DNA of 64,000 bases. It comes from Nocardioides allogilvus (GTDB lineage: Bacteria > Actinomycetota > Actinomycetes > Propionibacteriales > Nocardioidaceae). The notes below the pieces were generated by a model. The model worked only from the letters and a program-made list of their open reading frames with translations. It was not told the DNA's origin and did no database searches. Positions 35,246 through 43,253 of the stretch are shown here, in pieces (position 1 is the stretch's first letter; every line of letters starts with the position of its first letter). The stretch is from assembly GCF_003047285.1 (NCBI RefSeq), contig NZ_PZYX01000015.1:22659-86658 (forward strand), given 5' to 3'. The position numbers and the translations under genes were made by a program.

Positions 35246-36121
35246 TCACACCCGGCCGAGGAACCGGTCCGGGATGCGCACCAGCGGGCGGTTGCGCATT
35301 GCCTGGACCTGGCCGCCGCCGACCGCGCGCCAGGTGTCGGGCGCAGTCTGCTCGACGATGTCCGGCAGCTTCTTCAGCGGCGGGCCGAACGGCTTGATCG
35401 CGGCGTGGTCGATGTCGGCGGTGATCTCGTCGAGCAGGTCCACCATGTCGCCGCCGCTGCGCTCCCAGCTGGTGCGAGCAGCGCGACCGTCCGATCGGAA
35501 CATCTCGTGGCGGTGGTCGGCCACGGCCTTGAGGTGGTCACGGTCGGCGAACTTCATGTGGAACATGAACAGCTCGGGGTCGACCTCGAAGGGGCACTTG
35601 ATGCCGTGCGAGGCGAGCGCCCAATTGGCCGGTTCCCACTTCAGCGACGGCTTGCACATGAGCGGCAGGAACTTCGCGAGCGAGCGCTGGCCCAGGATCG
35701 GCTCCCCCTCGACGAGCGCCGGCTCCTGCGCGACGTCGTGCACGACGTTGAGCCCCATCACACCGACGGCCTGGCGGCCCGGGCGGGCGGCGACGAAGTG
35801 GCGCAGCGACTCGTGCACCTTCGGGTCGGCGACGATGAACTCGTCGACGTCGCAGAAGATCGCGGCGTCGTAGGCCTCGAGCAACCCGGCCGACAGGCCG
35901 CCGAGCAGTCCCATGCGAGCCGGTTCGAAGGACTTCTTGGTCAGCGGCGGGATCCGCAGCACGGGGCAGGGCAGGTCGTCGGTCGAGCCGTCGGAGCTGT
36001 TGTCGTCGACGACGACGAGGTTCTCGGCCCCGACCTCGCGCGCGTAGTGATCGACCCAGCGACGCAGCATCGTGCCTTCGTCGCGGGCCATCGTGATGAC
36101 GGCGACATTGGGGAGAGTCAT
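35246..36121 (-). CDS. Family 2/92-like glycosyltransferase
   Basis: A 291-residue GT-A-type protein: VAVITMARDEGTMLRRWVDH is the N-terminal nucleotide-sugar motif, VVVDDNSSDGSTD the donor-binding loop and AIFCDVDEFIV the DxD metal site. Histidine-rich segments (FHMKFADRDHLKAVADHRHE) recall GT92/DUF23-type enzymes. No membrane helix, so it would act in the cytosol on a lipid-linked or soluble acceptor. Its ATG overlaps the upstream sulfotransferase stop (ATGA). Sugar donor and acceptor are unknown. Confidence 0.82.
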   Translation of the reverse strand: MTLPNVAVITMARDEGTMLRRWVDHYAREVGAENLVVVDDNSSDGSTDDLPCPVLRIPPLTKKSFEPARMGLLGGLSAGLLEAYDAAIFCDVDEFIVADPKVHESLRHFVAARPGRQAVGVMGLNVVHDVAQEPALVEGEPILGQRSLAKFLPLMCKPSLKWEPANWALASHGIKCPFEVDPELFMFHMKFADRDHLKAVADHRHEMFRSDGRAARTSWERSGGDMVDLLDEITADIDHAAIKPFGPPLKKLPDIVEQTAPDTWRAVGGGQVQAMRNRPLVRIPDRFLGRV

Positions 36122-37185
36122 GCGTTCCTCTGCTTCTTGCGGCGGCGCAGCCGCTGCCGGTGCTTGTCCTCGCGCTCCATGCCGATCTGCGTCATCCGGG
36201 CCAGGCCCTCCATCGCGGCGTCGAGCTGTTGGTGCACGGAGACCTGGTCAGGGTGCACCCCGCGCACGGGCTGCGGGAGCAGCTCGTCGAGGTCGCCGAT
36301 GACGCGGTGGCCCTGCTTGCGCAGCTGATCCACCTCCGCGGCGCCGCGCTTGATCACCCAGCGCTGGTCGACGCCGAGGGTCGGCTCGCCCTGGCGCGAG
36401 ACCAGCCCGCGCTTGGTGAGCAGGTGCTTGACCAGCAGGTCGTAGAACCGGTGCTCGGCAGCGGGGGTGCCGTCGCGGCCGAGGATCTCGTTGAGGTGGC
36501 GCAGGGTCAGCGCGGTGGCCAGCCCGATGGACCGGTTGGCGCGGACGTTGAGCTCGAAGGCGGCCGGGTCGAGCTGCAGGACCTGCGCGAAGCGCTCCCA
36601 CAGCAGGTTGCTCGGTGCGCCCTTGGGCGGGACGGTCATCAGCGTGAAGTGGTCGGGGCCGACCGCGTCGCTCCAGCGACGGGCGATCGCCGCGAGTCCC
36701 TGGTGGTTCCAGAAGTTGCGGGCGACCGGCGAGGTCGGGTCCTCGGAGCGTACGGCGCCGAGGTAGTCGTCCCAGGTCACCGCCGACCCGTTCTGCACGG
36801 ACTCCAGCCACATGGCCGCGATGTTGCGGGCCAGGTCACGGCCGGTCAGGACGACCTCGAGCTGACCCTCGAGGGAGTCGCGGATGATCTCGATCTTGCG
36901 GGTCGCGCGAGGTGCGAGGAACTCCATCGACACCACGACCGTGCCGGGTGTGGAGTTGATCCCCGCCACCAGCGTCCGCCACGCACCGTCAGGGTCGAGC
37001 GGCGGCTGCTGCGGGCCACCGTGCGCGATCAGGTCCTGCACCGCGGCGACCTGGTCGCGCCACTTCTCACCCGCGAAGGAGATGGCGTGCTGCGCCAGCT
37101 CCTCGCGGTTGTTGCCGAGGACGTTCTGGATGAAGCTCGTGCCCGACTTCATCGAGCCAATGTGGAGGACGACCCGCTCTGCCAC
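36118..37185 (-). CDS. Sulfotransferase-like P-loop protein
   Basis: A 355-residue paralogue of the protein at 29250-30260, with P-loop VVLHIGSMKSGTSFIQ at the N-terminus, VVLTGRDLARNIAAMW as the second nucleotide-binding strand and the shared block WFLKS-like ESVQNGSAVTWDDYLG. The C-terminus is a basic helix (HRQRLRRRKKQRNA). GTG at 37185 has AAAGGG upstream; the frame continues to 37458 only with proline/arginine-rich sequence. First gene of a five-gene overlapped operon. Confidence 0.78.
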   Translation of the reverse strand: MAERVVLHIGSMKSGTSFIQNVLGNNREELAQHAISFAGEKWRDQVAAVQDLIAHGGPQQPPLDPDGAWRTLVAGINSTPGTVVVSMEFLAPRATRKIEIIRDSLEGQLEVVLTGRDLARNIAAMWLESVQNGSAVTWDDYLGAVRSEDPTSPVARNFWNHQGLAAIARRWSDAVGPDHFTLMTVPPKGAPSNLLWERFAQVLQLDPAAFELNVRANRSIGLATALTLRHLNEILGRDGTPAAEHRFYDLLVKHLLTKRGLVSRQGEPTLGVDQRWVIKRGAAEVDQLRKQGHRVIGDLDELLPQPVRGVHPDQVSVHQQLDAAMEGLARMTQIGMEREDKHRQRLRRRKKQRNA

Positions 37186-37241
37186 GCCAAGCCCTTTCCG
37201 TTCGCAGCCGGCCCTGGTTGGCCGGTAGTGCGGAGACGACC

Positions 37242-39218
37242 CTACGGCAGGCGCACATCCACCAGCGCCATGTTGTGGTCGGTGACGAGGCTGAGGAGCG
37301 GCGGGCGGGTGTACTCGAAGTTGGCGTAGGTGGCGTCCGGCGAGCCGAAGATCCAGTCGACGCGCATCCGGCTCGGCGGGTTGGTGCAGCGACCCGTGGC
37401 CGGGTCGTAGGCGCCGCCGAACGGGCTGACGAGGTCGGTCTTCGAGAGCACCTTGCACAACAGGGTGCGCTTCTCGTTCATGTCACCGATGAAGAAGACC
37501 GGCAGCCCGGTCGCGCGCAGCTCGTTGATCTTGGCGATCTGCACGTTGGTGGCGCGGTCACGCTTGAACTGGTACTCCCACGGCGCGTTGTGCACGTTGA
37601 TCACGTAGATCTCCTTGCCCGTCACGCGGTGCCGCAGCTTGACCACCGGGCGCGGCAGCTCCTTGCTGATGAACTGGTTCATCATCACGTTGGCCTCGAC
37701 GAGGTCCCACACGCTCGTGCGCCAGGCCAAGGCCGCCTCGGAGGCGTCGTCGCCCGACTCGGGCCGCGGGTAGACGTCCCACGTGCCGCGAGCGGCCTTG
37801 AGGAAGTGGAACATCTGGTCGGAGTTGGGCTCCTGCAGGCCCATGATGTCGATGGCGCTGTTGTCGAGCTGGTCGGCCATCCAGCCCATCCGCGTGGTGG
37901 CGGGGCCGAAGGCGTCGTCGTGGGCGTAGGGCCGGGTGTGGCCGTTGCCGAGCGCGTTGACGGTGGCGATGCGGAAGTCGGTCGCCCCGGCGGGGTCCGT
38001 CGGCGGTGCGGGCTCGACCTCGGTCGGCGAGGGGCTGCTGGTCAGCGTGCCGTTGCCGAGCTGCGCGCGGTCGTTGGCACCCCAGCAGGACGTCCCGCTG
38101 GAGGTGAGGCCGCAGACGTGGCGCCAGCCGCCCTCGATCTGGGTCATGCCCTTGGGACCGGCGGCCGGCTCCATCGTGAACGGCGCGCTGCCGTCACCGA
38201 TCAGGCCGTAGGCGTTGTTGCCCCAGCACCAGGCCTGGCCCTTGTCGTCGAGCAGGCACGAGCCGCCCTCGAAGGTCGTGACGTCGATCGCCTTGTGACC
38301 GCCCAGGACGAGCTGCGGGGTCGCGGTGGTGGTGACGTTGCCGTTGCCCAGGGCGCCGTAGGTGTTGCGGCCCCAGCAGTGGACGGCGCCGCTCGTGGTG
38401 AGGGCGCAGGTGTGGGTCCACGAGGTGGAGACCTCGGCCCAGTTGGTCGAGGTGCCGACCCGCGCAGGCCGGTTCTTGCCGGCGAACGAGCCGATGCCGA
38501 GCTGGCCGAAGAGGTTGCCGCCCCAGCACCACAAGGAGCCGTCGGTCTTGGTGCCGCACACGAAGCGGCTGCCCACGGAGACACTGGCCCAGCGACCGCC
38601 GGGCACCTTGACCGGCTTCGCGGACTGCTTGGCCTTCAGCGCGCCGAGCTGGCCGGCCGCGTTGTCACCCCAGCAGTAGAGCTTCGCCCGGCTGGTGATG
38701 GCGCAGGTGTTGAACCAGCTCGCGTTGACGCTCTTCCACTTCTTGTCCTTGGCGACCACGACCGGCTTGGGGCGCACCTTGGTGCTCTTGTCACCGAGCT
38801 GGCCGCGGTGGTTGACACCCCAGCAGAAGAGCTTGCCGCTGTTCTTGATCCCGCAGGTCGACGCACCACCGGCGGAGACCGAGCGCCACTTGTTGCCACC
38901 CTTGACGCGCTGCGACGCCGTCACGTCGGGGCCGACCTTGCCGTCGCCGAGCTGGCCGTACTGGTCACGGCCCCAGCAGACGAGGGAGCCGTTGCCCGGC
39001 AGCCGGCAGCCGTGCTCACCGCCGCTGGACAGCGTCTCGACCGGGGCGCGGCGCTTCTTGCGGGCGGCCGGCGCGACGGCCTGGACCGGGGCGGCTGACT
39101 GCACCGATGACTGGGCGCTCGCGATCGCGACCGACGTGCCGGCACCCGCGGGGGCGGCCAGGGCGATCGGCGTGAACATGCTCGCGATCAGAGCGATGAG
39201 GGCGACGGGCGCCTTCAT
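37242..39218 (-). CDS. Secreted RCC1-repeat propeller fused to DNase I-fold domain
   Basis: A 658-residue exported protein. After a signal peptide (APVALIALIASMFTPIALA) and a short linker come seven RCC1-type repeats (about 60-390), each with a C..W GxN..GQLG core such as CWGRDQYGQLGDG, predicting a beta-propeller with two conserved cysteines per blade. Residues about 410-658 form an endonuclease/exonuclease/phosphatase domain with intact catalytic positions (ATVNALG, GLQEPN, NVHNAP, IGDMNE, TDHNMA). GGAGG precedes ATG 39218 by 6 bases. Function unknown; likely an extracellular nuclease or phosphoesterase with a binding module. Confidence 0.85.
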   Translation of the reverse strand: MKAPVALIALIASMFTPIALAAPAGAGTSVAIASAQSSVQSAAPVQAVAPAARKKRRAPVETLSSGGEHGCRLPGNGSLVCWGRDQYGQLGDGKVGPDVTASQRVKGGNKWRSVSAGGASTCGIKNSGKLFCWGVNHRGQLGDKSTKVRPKPVVVAKDKKWKSVNASWFNTCAITSRAKLYCWGDNAAGQLGALKAKQSAKPVKVPGGRWASVSVGSRFVCGTKTDGSLWCWGGNLFGQLGIGSFAGKNRPARVGTSTNWAEVSTSWTHTCALTTSGAVHCWGRNTYGALGNGNVTTTATPQLVLGGHKAIDVTTFEGGSCLLDDKGQAWCWGNNAYGLIGDGSAPFTMEPAAGPKGMTQIEGGWRHVCGLTSSGTSCWGANDRAQLGNGTLTSSPSPTEVEPAPPTDPAGATDFRIATVNALGNGHTRPYAHDDAFGPATTRMGWMADQLDNSAIDIMGLQEPNSDQMFHFLKAARGTWDVYPRPESGDDASEAALAWRTSVWDLVEANVMMNQFISKELPRPVVKLRHRVTGKEIYVINVHNAPWEYQFKRDRATNVQIAKINELRATGLPVFFIGDMNEKRTLLCKVLSKTDLVSPFGGAYDPATGRCTNPPSRMRVDWIFGSPDATYANFEYTRPPLLSLVTDHNMALVDVRLP

Positions 39219-39294
39219 GGCAACCTCCGAGATAGACGACACGGAAAAGTCTGGCAACTTCAGCAACATCTGTCACGGTAGTTCACAAATGTCA

Positions 39295-39326
39295 CAGGGG
39301 CCAGACCGTGACCGGCCCGGCCCCTG
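39295..39326 (-). terminator. Hairpin after the phospholipase D-like gene
   Basis: Arms CAGGGGCC (39295-39302) and GGCCCCTG (39319-39326) sit 56 bases beyond the stop of the gene at 39382. The rest of the 163-base gap upstream of the RCC1 gene is AT-richer than its surroundings and probably holds that gene's promoter. Confidence 0.55.
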
Positions 39327-39381
39327 CAAGGAGTGACGCACGCGGGTGCGTCGAGGTTGTCGCCCTGGAGCAGATTCCGCC

Positions 39382-40809
39382 TCAGAGCACCGGCTTCATC
39401 TTGCCCAGCCCCATGTCCTGGCGGACCTGGGCGAACGGGTCGAACCCGGCCTGGCGCCGCAGGACGATCTCCTTGACGAGGTCCTGTCCCTGCGGCGGGG
39501 GGTTCTTGAAAAGGTAGTTGATGAACTTCGAGTAGGACCTCTCCAGCCGCTTGCTGCGGATGATGAATCCCTGCTCGTCGGAGAGCGTGCTCATGCCCGA
39601 CCAGTTGGCGCTGCCCTGGTAGACGATGTGCGAGGAGCGCTTGCCGTCGTAGTTGCCCGAGATGGTCAGCGCCTTCATGTGGATGTAGCGGTCGACGTAG
39701 CCGTCGCCGTTGGTGTCCTCGAGGATCGTGCGGCGCGGGATGTCCTGCAGGTTGGCGCGGGCGTTGTTGTTGAGCACGCCGTAGACCAGCCGGATCTTGC
39801 AGCCACGCTCCTTGAGCCCCTTGAGCTTGCCGGACACGGCGGTGCCGGGACGGCCGTTGAAGACGGCCTGCGAGACGCGGATGACGGTGCGGCCGTTCTT
39901 GCCCGCGTCGCCGACGGCGCCCTTGCACTTCACCTTGTCGAGCATGCGCAGCACGTTGTAGTTGCGCACCTTGCCCATGTTGGGGAAGAACCAGCCCTCG
40001 TAGTCGCCGTCCTGGAACGTGTAGAACGCACCCTTGCGGGGCTTGTCCTTCGACATCTGCTTGAAGATCTTGACGTAGTTGTCCCACGTGACCTGGCGGT
40101 CGACGACCGTCAACAGGTCGTTCCACTGGACGTACGCCGCGGCGTCGGTCAGGTTGGCCGAGGTGGACATGACGACGTTGTTGCGCCCGCCGGTGTGGCT
40201 GAACATGAAGAACTTGCCGTGCTGGATGCCCTCCTTGCCGCGGCAGGAGTTCTTGCAGGTGCGGAACCAGCTGACCATGTCATCGGAGCGCTTCTTGTTG
40301 CCCTTGGCCAGCGCGTCGCGTGTGCGCGGGTAGTAGCTGCCGGCGCCCTGCTTCGAGGCCAGGCCGTTGGCCATGATGATCTGCACGCTCACGCCACGCT
40401 TGTGCGCGGCGATGATGTCGTTGACGAACAGCGCGTTGCTGAAGTTCCACGTCACCAGCCGGATCTGCGAGCCCTTGGGACTGTTGGCGATGGCGTTGCG
40501 GATGTAGCGGTTGATCTTGTGCGACTGCTCCGGGTCACGCGGCTCGTTGAACCGGACGCCGGGCTGCGGCTGCCACTTGCTGGTCGACTGCGTGGGCTCC
40601 TCGGTCGGCGTCGGCGCCGGGGTCGTGGGGGCCGTCGAGGTCGGGGCCGGGGTGGTGGGGACCGGCACCGTCGGGGTGGGGGTCGGCGTCGGCGTCGGGG
40701 TGGACTCCGCGGACAGCTCGAGGGCGTTGGCCTGGGTGGCGAGCGTCGTCAGCGGTGCGATGACCGCCAGGATCGAGGCTGCGACCGTGATGGTCATCCG
40801 TGACTTCAT
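39382..40809 (-). CDS. Secreted phospholipase D-fold protein
   Basis: A 475-residue exported protein. The signal peptide (MTITVAASILAVIAPLTTLA) is followed by a Thr/Pro/Ala linker of about 45 residues, then two HKD-like half-sites: HGKFFMF with STSANLT, and HMKALTISG with GSANWS. Each has the HxK and Asn/Ser of the PLD superfamily, but the usual Asp is not clear. Such proteins may cleave phospholipids or nucleic acids. Two cysteines in CKNSC may be oxidised. ATG at 40809 lacks a good ribosome site (GGGGA is too far). Confidence 0.82.
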   Translation of the reverse strand: MKSRMTITVAASILAVIAPLTTLATQANALELSAESTPTPTPTPTPTVPVPTTPAPTSTAPTTPAPTPTEEPTQSTSKWQPQPGVRFNEPRDPEQSHKINRYIRNAIANSPKGSQIRLVTWNFSNALFVNDIIAAHKRGVSVQIIMANGLASKQGAGSYYPRTRDALAKGNKKRSDDMVSWFRTCKNSCRGKEGIQHGKFFMFSHTGGRNNVVMSTSANLTDAAAYVQWNDLLTVVDRQVTWDNYVKIFKQMSKDKPRKGAFYTFQDGDYEGWFFPNMGKVRNYNVLRMLDKVKCKGAVGDAGKNGRTVIRVSQAVFNGRPGTAVSGKLKGLKERGCKIRLVYGVLNNNARANLQDIPRRTILEDTNGDGYVDRYIHMKALTISGNYDGKRSSHIVYQGSANWSGMSTLSDEQGFIIRSKRLERSYSKFINYLFKNPPPQGQDLVKEIVLRRQAGFDPFAQVRQDMGLGKMKPVL

Positions 40810-40908
40810 GGTGCTGACGTGTCCCCTTGGTTGAAGGTCTGGCTGCGAACAGCGATAACGAGCGGGCGTGCCCATGGTTCTGATGACGCCCACGCCGGAT
40901 TGGTTGCC

Positions 40909-41313
40909 TCAGGCCTGGCAGGTGGCGAGGAGCTGCTGGTAGTCCTCGTTCGTCTCGAGGTCACCCGCGTCGGTGATCTCGTTGCCCTTCATGGCGAAGA
41001 AGCGGCCGTCCTGCTCGAAGAACGTGGCGCCGTAGCCGCACGGGCGCTTCACGGGCTTGATGGTCTCGCCCTCGCTCTGGCAGGCCTTGTAGTCCTTGGG
41101 CAGGTCCTGCCCGGCGACCCACACGTCCGCACACTCGGGCAGCGCGCCCGGCTCCGTGGCCGCGCTGGACTCGCTCGGCGACGGGCTCGAGGACTCGGAG
41201 GTGCTGTCGGTCGCGGTCTCGTCGACGTCGCGCTCGTTGCCGCAGGCGCCGAGAACGGCGGTCGCACACACAGCGACGACAGCAGCGGACAGCTTGATCC
41301 CCAAGATAGCCAT
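40909..41313 (-). CDS. Small putative lipoprotein
   Basis: A 134-residue protein with a lipobox AVLGAC at its N-terminus (lipidated Cys at residue 24), then a Ser/Thr/Glu-rich spacer, and a compact C-terminal domain with four cysteines (PECADVWV, YKACQSE, RPCGYG, LLATCQA) that may form disulfides. It is probably anchored outside the membrane. No family is recognised. It stands just upstream of the phospholipase D-like gene on the same strand and diverges from the MgtE-like gene. Confidence 0.7.
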   Translation of the reverse strand: MAILGIKLSAAVVAVCATAVLGACGNERDVDETATDSTSESSSPSPSESSAATEPGALPECADVWVAGQDLPKDYKACQSEGETIKPVKRPCGYGATFFEQDGRFFAMKGNEITDAGDLETNEDYQQLLATCQA

Positions 41314-41417
41314 AGCACCGATGGTAAGCGACCTCAGCAGAACGGCCACATCTGCCACGCGCCGCCGACGGTGTCGTCGCGCCCCGTCGCGCCCGCGTCC
41401 CGGTAGCCTTCGCTGAC

Positions 41418-42692
41418 ATGAGCAGCACTCCGACCAGGGTCTACCTGGCCCGCCTCGTGGGCCTGCCCATCTTCGACCCCCAGGGCGACCAGGTCGCCAA
41501 GGTCCGCGACGTCGTGGTGGCCCTCCGGTCGGAGTCCGCCAACCAGCCGCGGGTGCTCGGGATGGTGGCCGAGGTCTTCGGCCGGCGTCGGATCTTCGTG
41601 CCGATGACCCGCGTCACCAACATCGACAGCGGTCAGGTCTACACGACCGGCCTGCTCAACATGCGCCGCTTCGAGCAGCGCGCCACCGAGACCCTCGTGA
41701 TGGGCCAGATGCTCGACCGGCGGGTGCTGATCAAGGAGACCGGCATCCAGGGGACGGTCTACGACGTGGCGATGGAGCAGGCACGCAACCGTGACTGGGT
41801 GCTCTCGCGCGTCGCCGTACAAGAACCGTCCAAGGGGTTCCGCCGCCGCGGCCAGACCCACACCGTCGAGTGGCGCGACGTCGACGGCCTCGCCCGGCGC
41901 GAGGAGACGCAGGGCGCGACCCACCTCATCGCCACCCTCAACGAGATGCGCCCGGCCGACGCCGCCAACGTCATCCACGACCTGCCCCGCGAGCGCCGGA
42001 TCGCGGTCGTCGCCGCGATGGACGACGAGCGGCTGGCCGACGTGCTGGAGGAGCTGCCCGAGGAGGACCAGGTCGAGATCCTCGAGCTCCTCGACTCCGA
42101 GCGCGCCGCCGACGTGCTGGAGGAGATGTCGCCCGACGACGCCGCCGACCTGATCGCCGACCTCCACCCCGACACCGCCGCCACCCTGCTCGGGCTGATG
42201 GAGCCGGAGGAGGCCGAGGACGTGCGCCGGCTGATGTCCTACGCCGACAAGACGGCCGGCGCCATGATGACGCCGGAGCCGGTGATCCTCTCCCCCGACG
42301 CCACGGTCGCCGACGCGCTCGCCCACGTGCGCAACCCCGAGCTGACGCCGGCCCTCGCCGCCCTGGTCTATGTCTGCCGCCAGCCGCTGGAGACGCCGAC
42401 GGGTCGGCTGCTCGGCGCCGCGCACATCCAGCGCCTGCTGCGCGAGCCGCCCTCGACGCTGGTCGCGGCCGCGCTGGACGAGTCGATGGACCCGCTGCGC
42501 CCCGACGCCGGGATCGACGCGGTCGCCGCCCACCTGGCGACGTACAACCTCGTCGCGGCACCGGTGGTGGACGAGGAGGGCCGCCTCCTGGGCGCGGTCA
42601 CGGTCGACGACCTGCTCGACCACATGCTGCCCGACAACTGGCGCGACCAGGCCGACCGACCGGGACCGATCGCCGGGACGGGTGGGCGATGA
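41418..42692 (+). CDS. MgtE N-domain/CBS protein with PRC-barrel, no channel
   Basis: A 424-residue soluble protein: a PRC-barrel-like N-terminus (about 5-75, VYLARLVGLPIFDPQGDQVAKV), then an MgtE intracellular N domain (about 165-260, DAANVIHDLPRERRIAVVAAM and similar helical repeats) and two CBS motifs (TAGAMMTPEPVILSP, AAPVVDEEGRLLGAVTVDDLL). The transmembrane channel of true MgtE is missing. It probably senses Mg2+ or nucleotides. An ATGA overlap links it to DUF1003, and mrp and tatB follow, the order found in other actinobacteria. Confidence 0.87.
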   Translation: MSSTPTRVYLARLVGLPIFDPQGDQVAKVRDVVVALRSESANQPRVLGMVAEVFGRRRIFVPMTRVTNIDSGQVYTTGLLNMRRFEQRATETLVMGQMLDRRVLIKETGIQGTVYDVAMEQARNRDWVLSRVAVQEPSKGFRRRGQTHTVEWRDVDGLARREETQGATHLIATLNEMRPADAANVIHDLPRERRIAVVAAMDDERLADVLEELPEEDQVEILELLDSERAADVLEEMSPDDAADLIADLHPDTAATLLGLMEPEEAEDVRRLMSYADKTAGAMMTPEPVILSPDATVADALAHVRNPELTPALAALVYVCRQPLETPTGRLLGAAHIQRLLREPPSTLVAAALDESMDPLRPDAGIDAVAAHLATYNLVAAPVVDEEGRLLGAVTVDDLLDHMLPDNWRDQADRPGPIAGTGGR

Positions 42693-43219
42693 GCGACTCC
42701 CGCGCGCGCCCGCGCCTCGACACGCCCCGCGAGACCCGTCGGCCACCCCTGGTGCGCCGCCCGAGCTACGACTCCGACGCGTTCGGATCCTTCGCCGAGC
42801 AGTTCGCCCGCTTCATGGGCACCGCGAAGTTCCTCATCTACATGACGCTGTTCGTGATCGCGTGGATGCTCTGGAACACCTTGGCGCCGCTCGCGTGGCG
42901 CTTCGACGAGTTCCCCTTCATCTTCCTCACGCTGATGCTCAGCCTGCAGGCGTCGTACGCCGCACCGCTGATCCTGCTCGCCCAGAACCGCCAGGAGTTC
43001 CGGGACAAGGTGGTGGCCGAGCAGGACCGCCAGGCCAACGCGCGCGCCCACGCCGACATGGAGTTCCTGGCCCGCGAGGTCGCCTCGTTGCGGTTGTCGG
43101 TGGGCGAGGTCGCCACCCGCGACTTCCTGCGCTCGGAGCTCAAGGGGCTCTACGCCGACCTCGAGGAACTCACCCGGGGTGACGAAGACGACGACCGAGA
43201 TGAGCCACCGGCGAGGTGA
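42689..43219 (+). CDS. DUF1003 membrane protein
   Basis: A 176-residue protein with two membrane helices (FLIYMTLFVIAWMLWNTL and FIFLTLMLSLQASYAAPLILL) and the family motif ILLAQNRQ, then a charged coiled-coil-like tail. The family's role is unknown; it always sits beside the MgtE-like gene in actinobacteria and may be its membrane partner. Start ATG 42689 overlaps the upstream stop. Its own stop opens the left arm of an inverted repeat that ends at the mrp start. Confidence 0.88.
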   Translation: MSDSRARPRLDTPRETRRPPLVRRPSYDSDAFGSFAEQFARFMGTAKFLIYMTLFVIAWMLWNTLAPLAWRFDEFPFIFLTLMLSLQASYAAPLILLAQNRQEFRDKVVAEQDRQANARAHADMEFLAREVASLRLSVGEVATRDFLRSELKGLYADLEELTRGDEDDDRDEPPAR

Positions 43220-43253
43220 TGTGCCCGGACGGCTCGTAGACTCGGGCACATCA
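43217..43253. promoter_or_regulatory. 11-bp inverted repeat from DUF1003 stop to mrp start
   Basis: Arms TGATGTGCCCG (43217-43227) and CGGGCACATCA (43243-43253) pair perfectly. The left arm begins with the DUF1003 TGA and the right arm ends on the A of the mrp ATG. No Shine-Dalgarno sequence lies between. As RNA the hairpin could control mrp translation; as DNA it could be an operator. Confidence 0.55.

Noticed and set aside
27006..41313. Prophage or transposon origin for the accessory region
   Set aside because: No integrase, transposase, att-like repeats or tRNA; GC looks similar to the core by eye.
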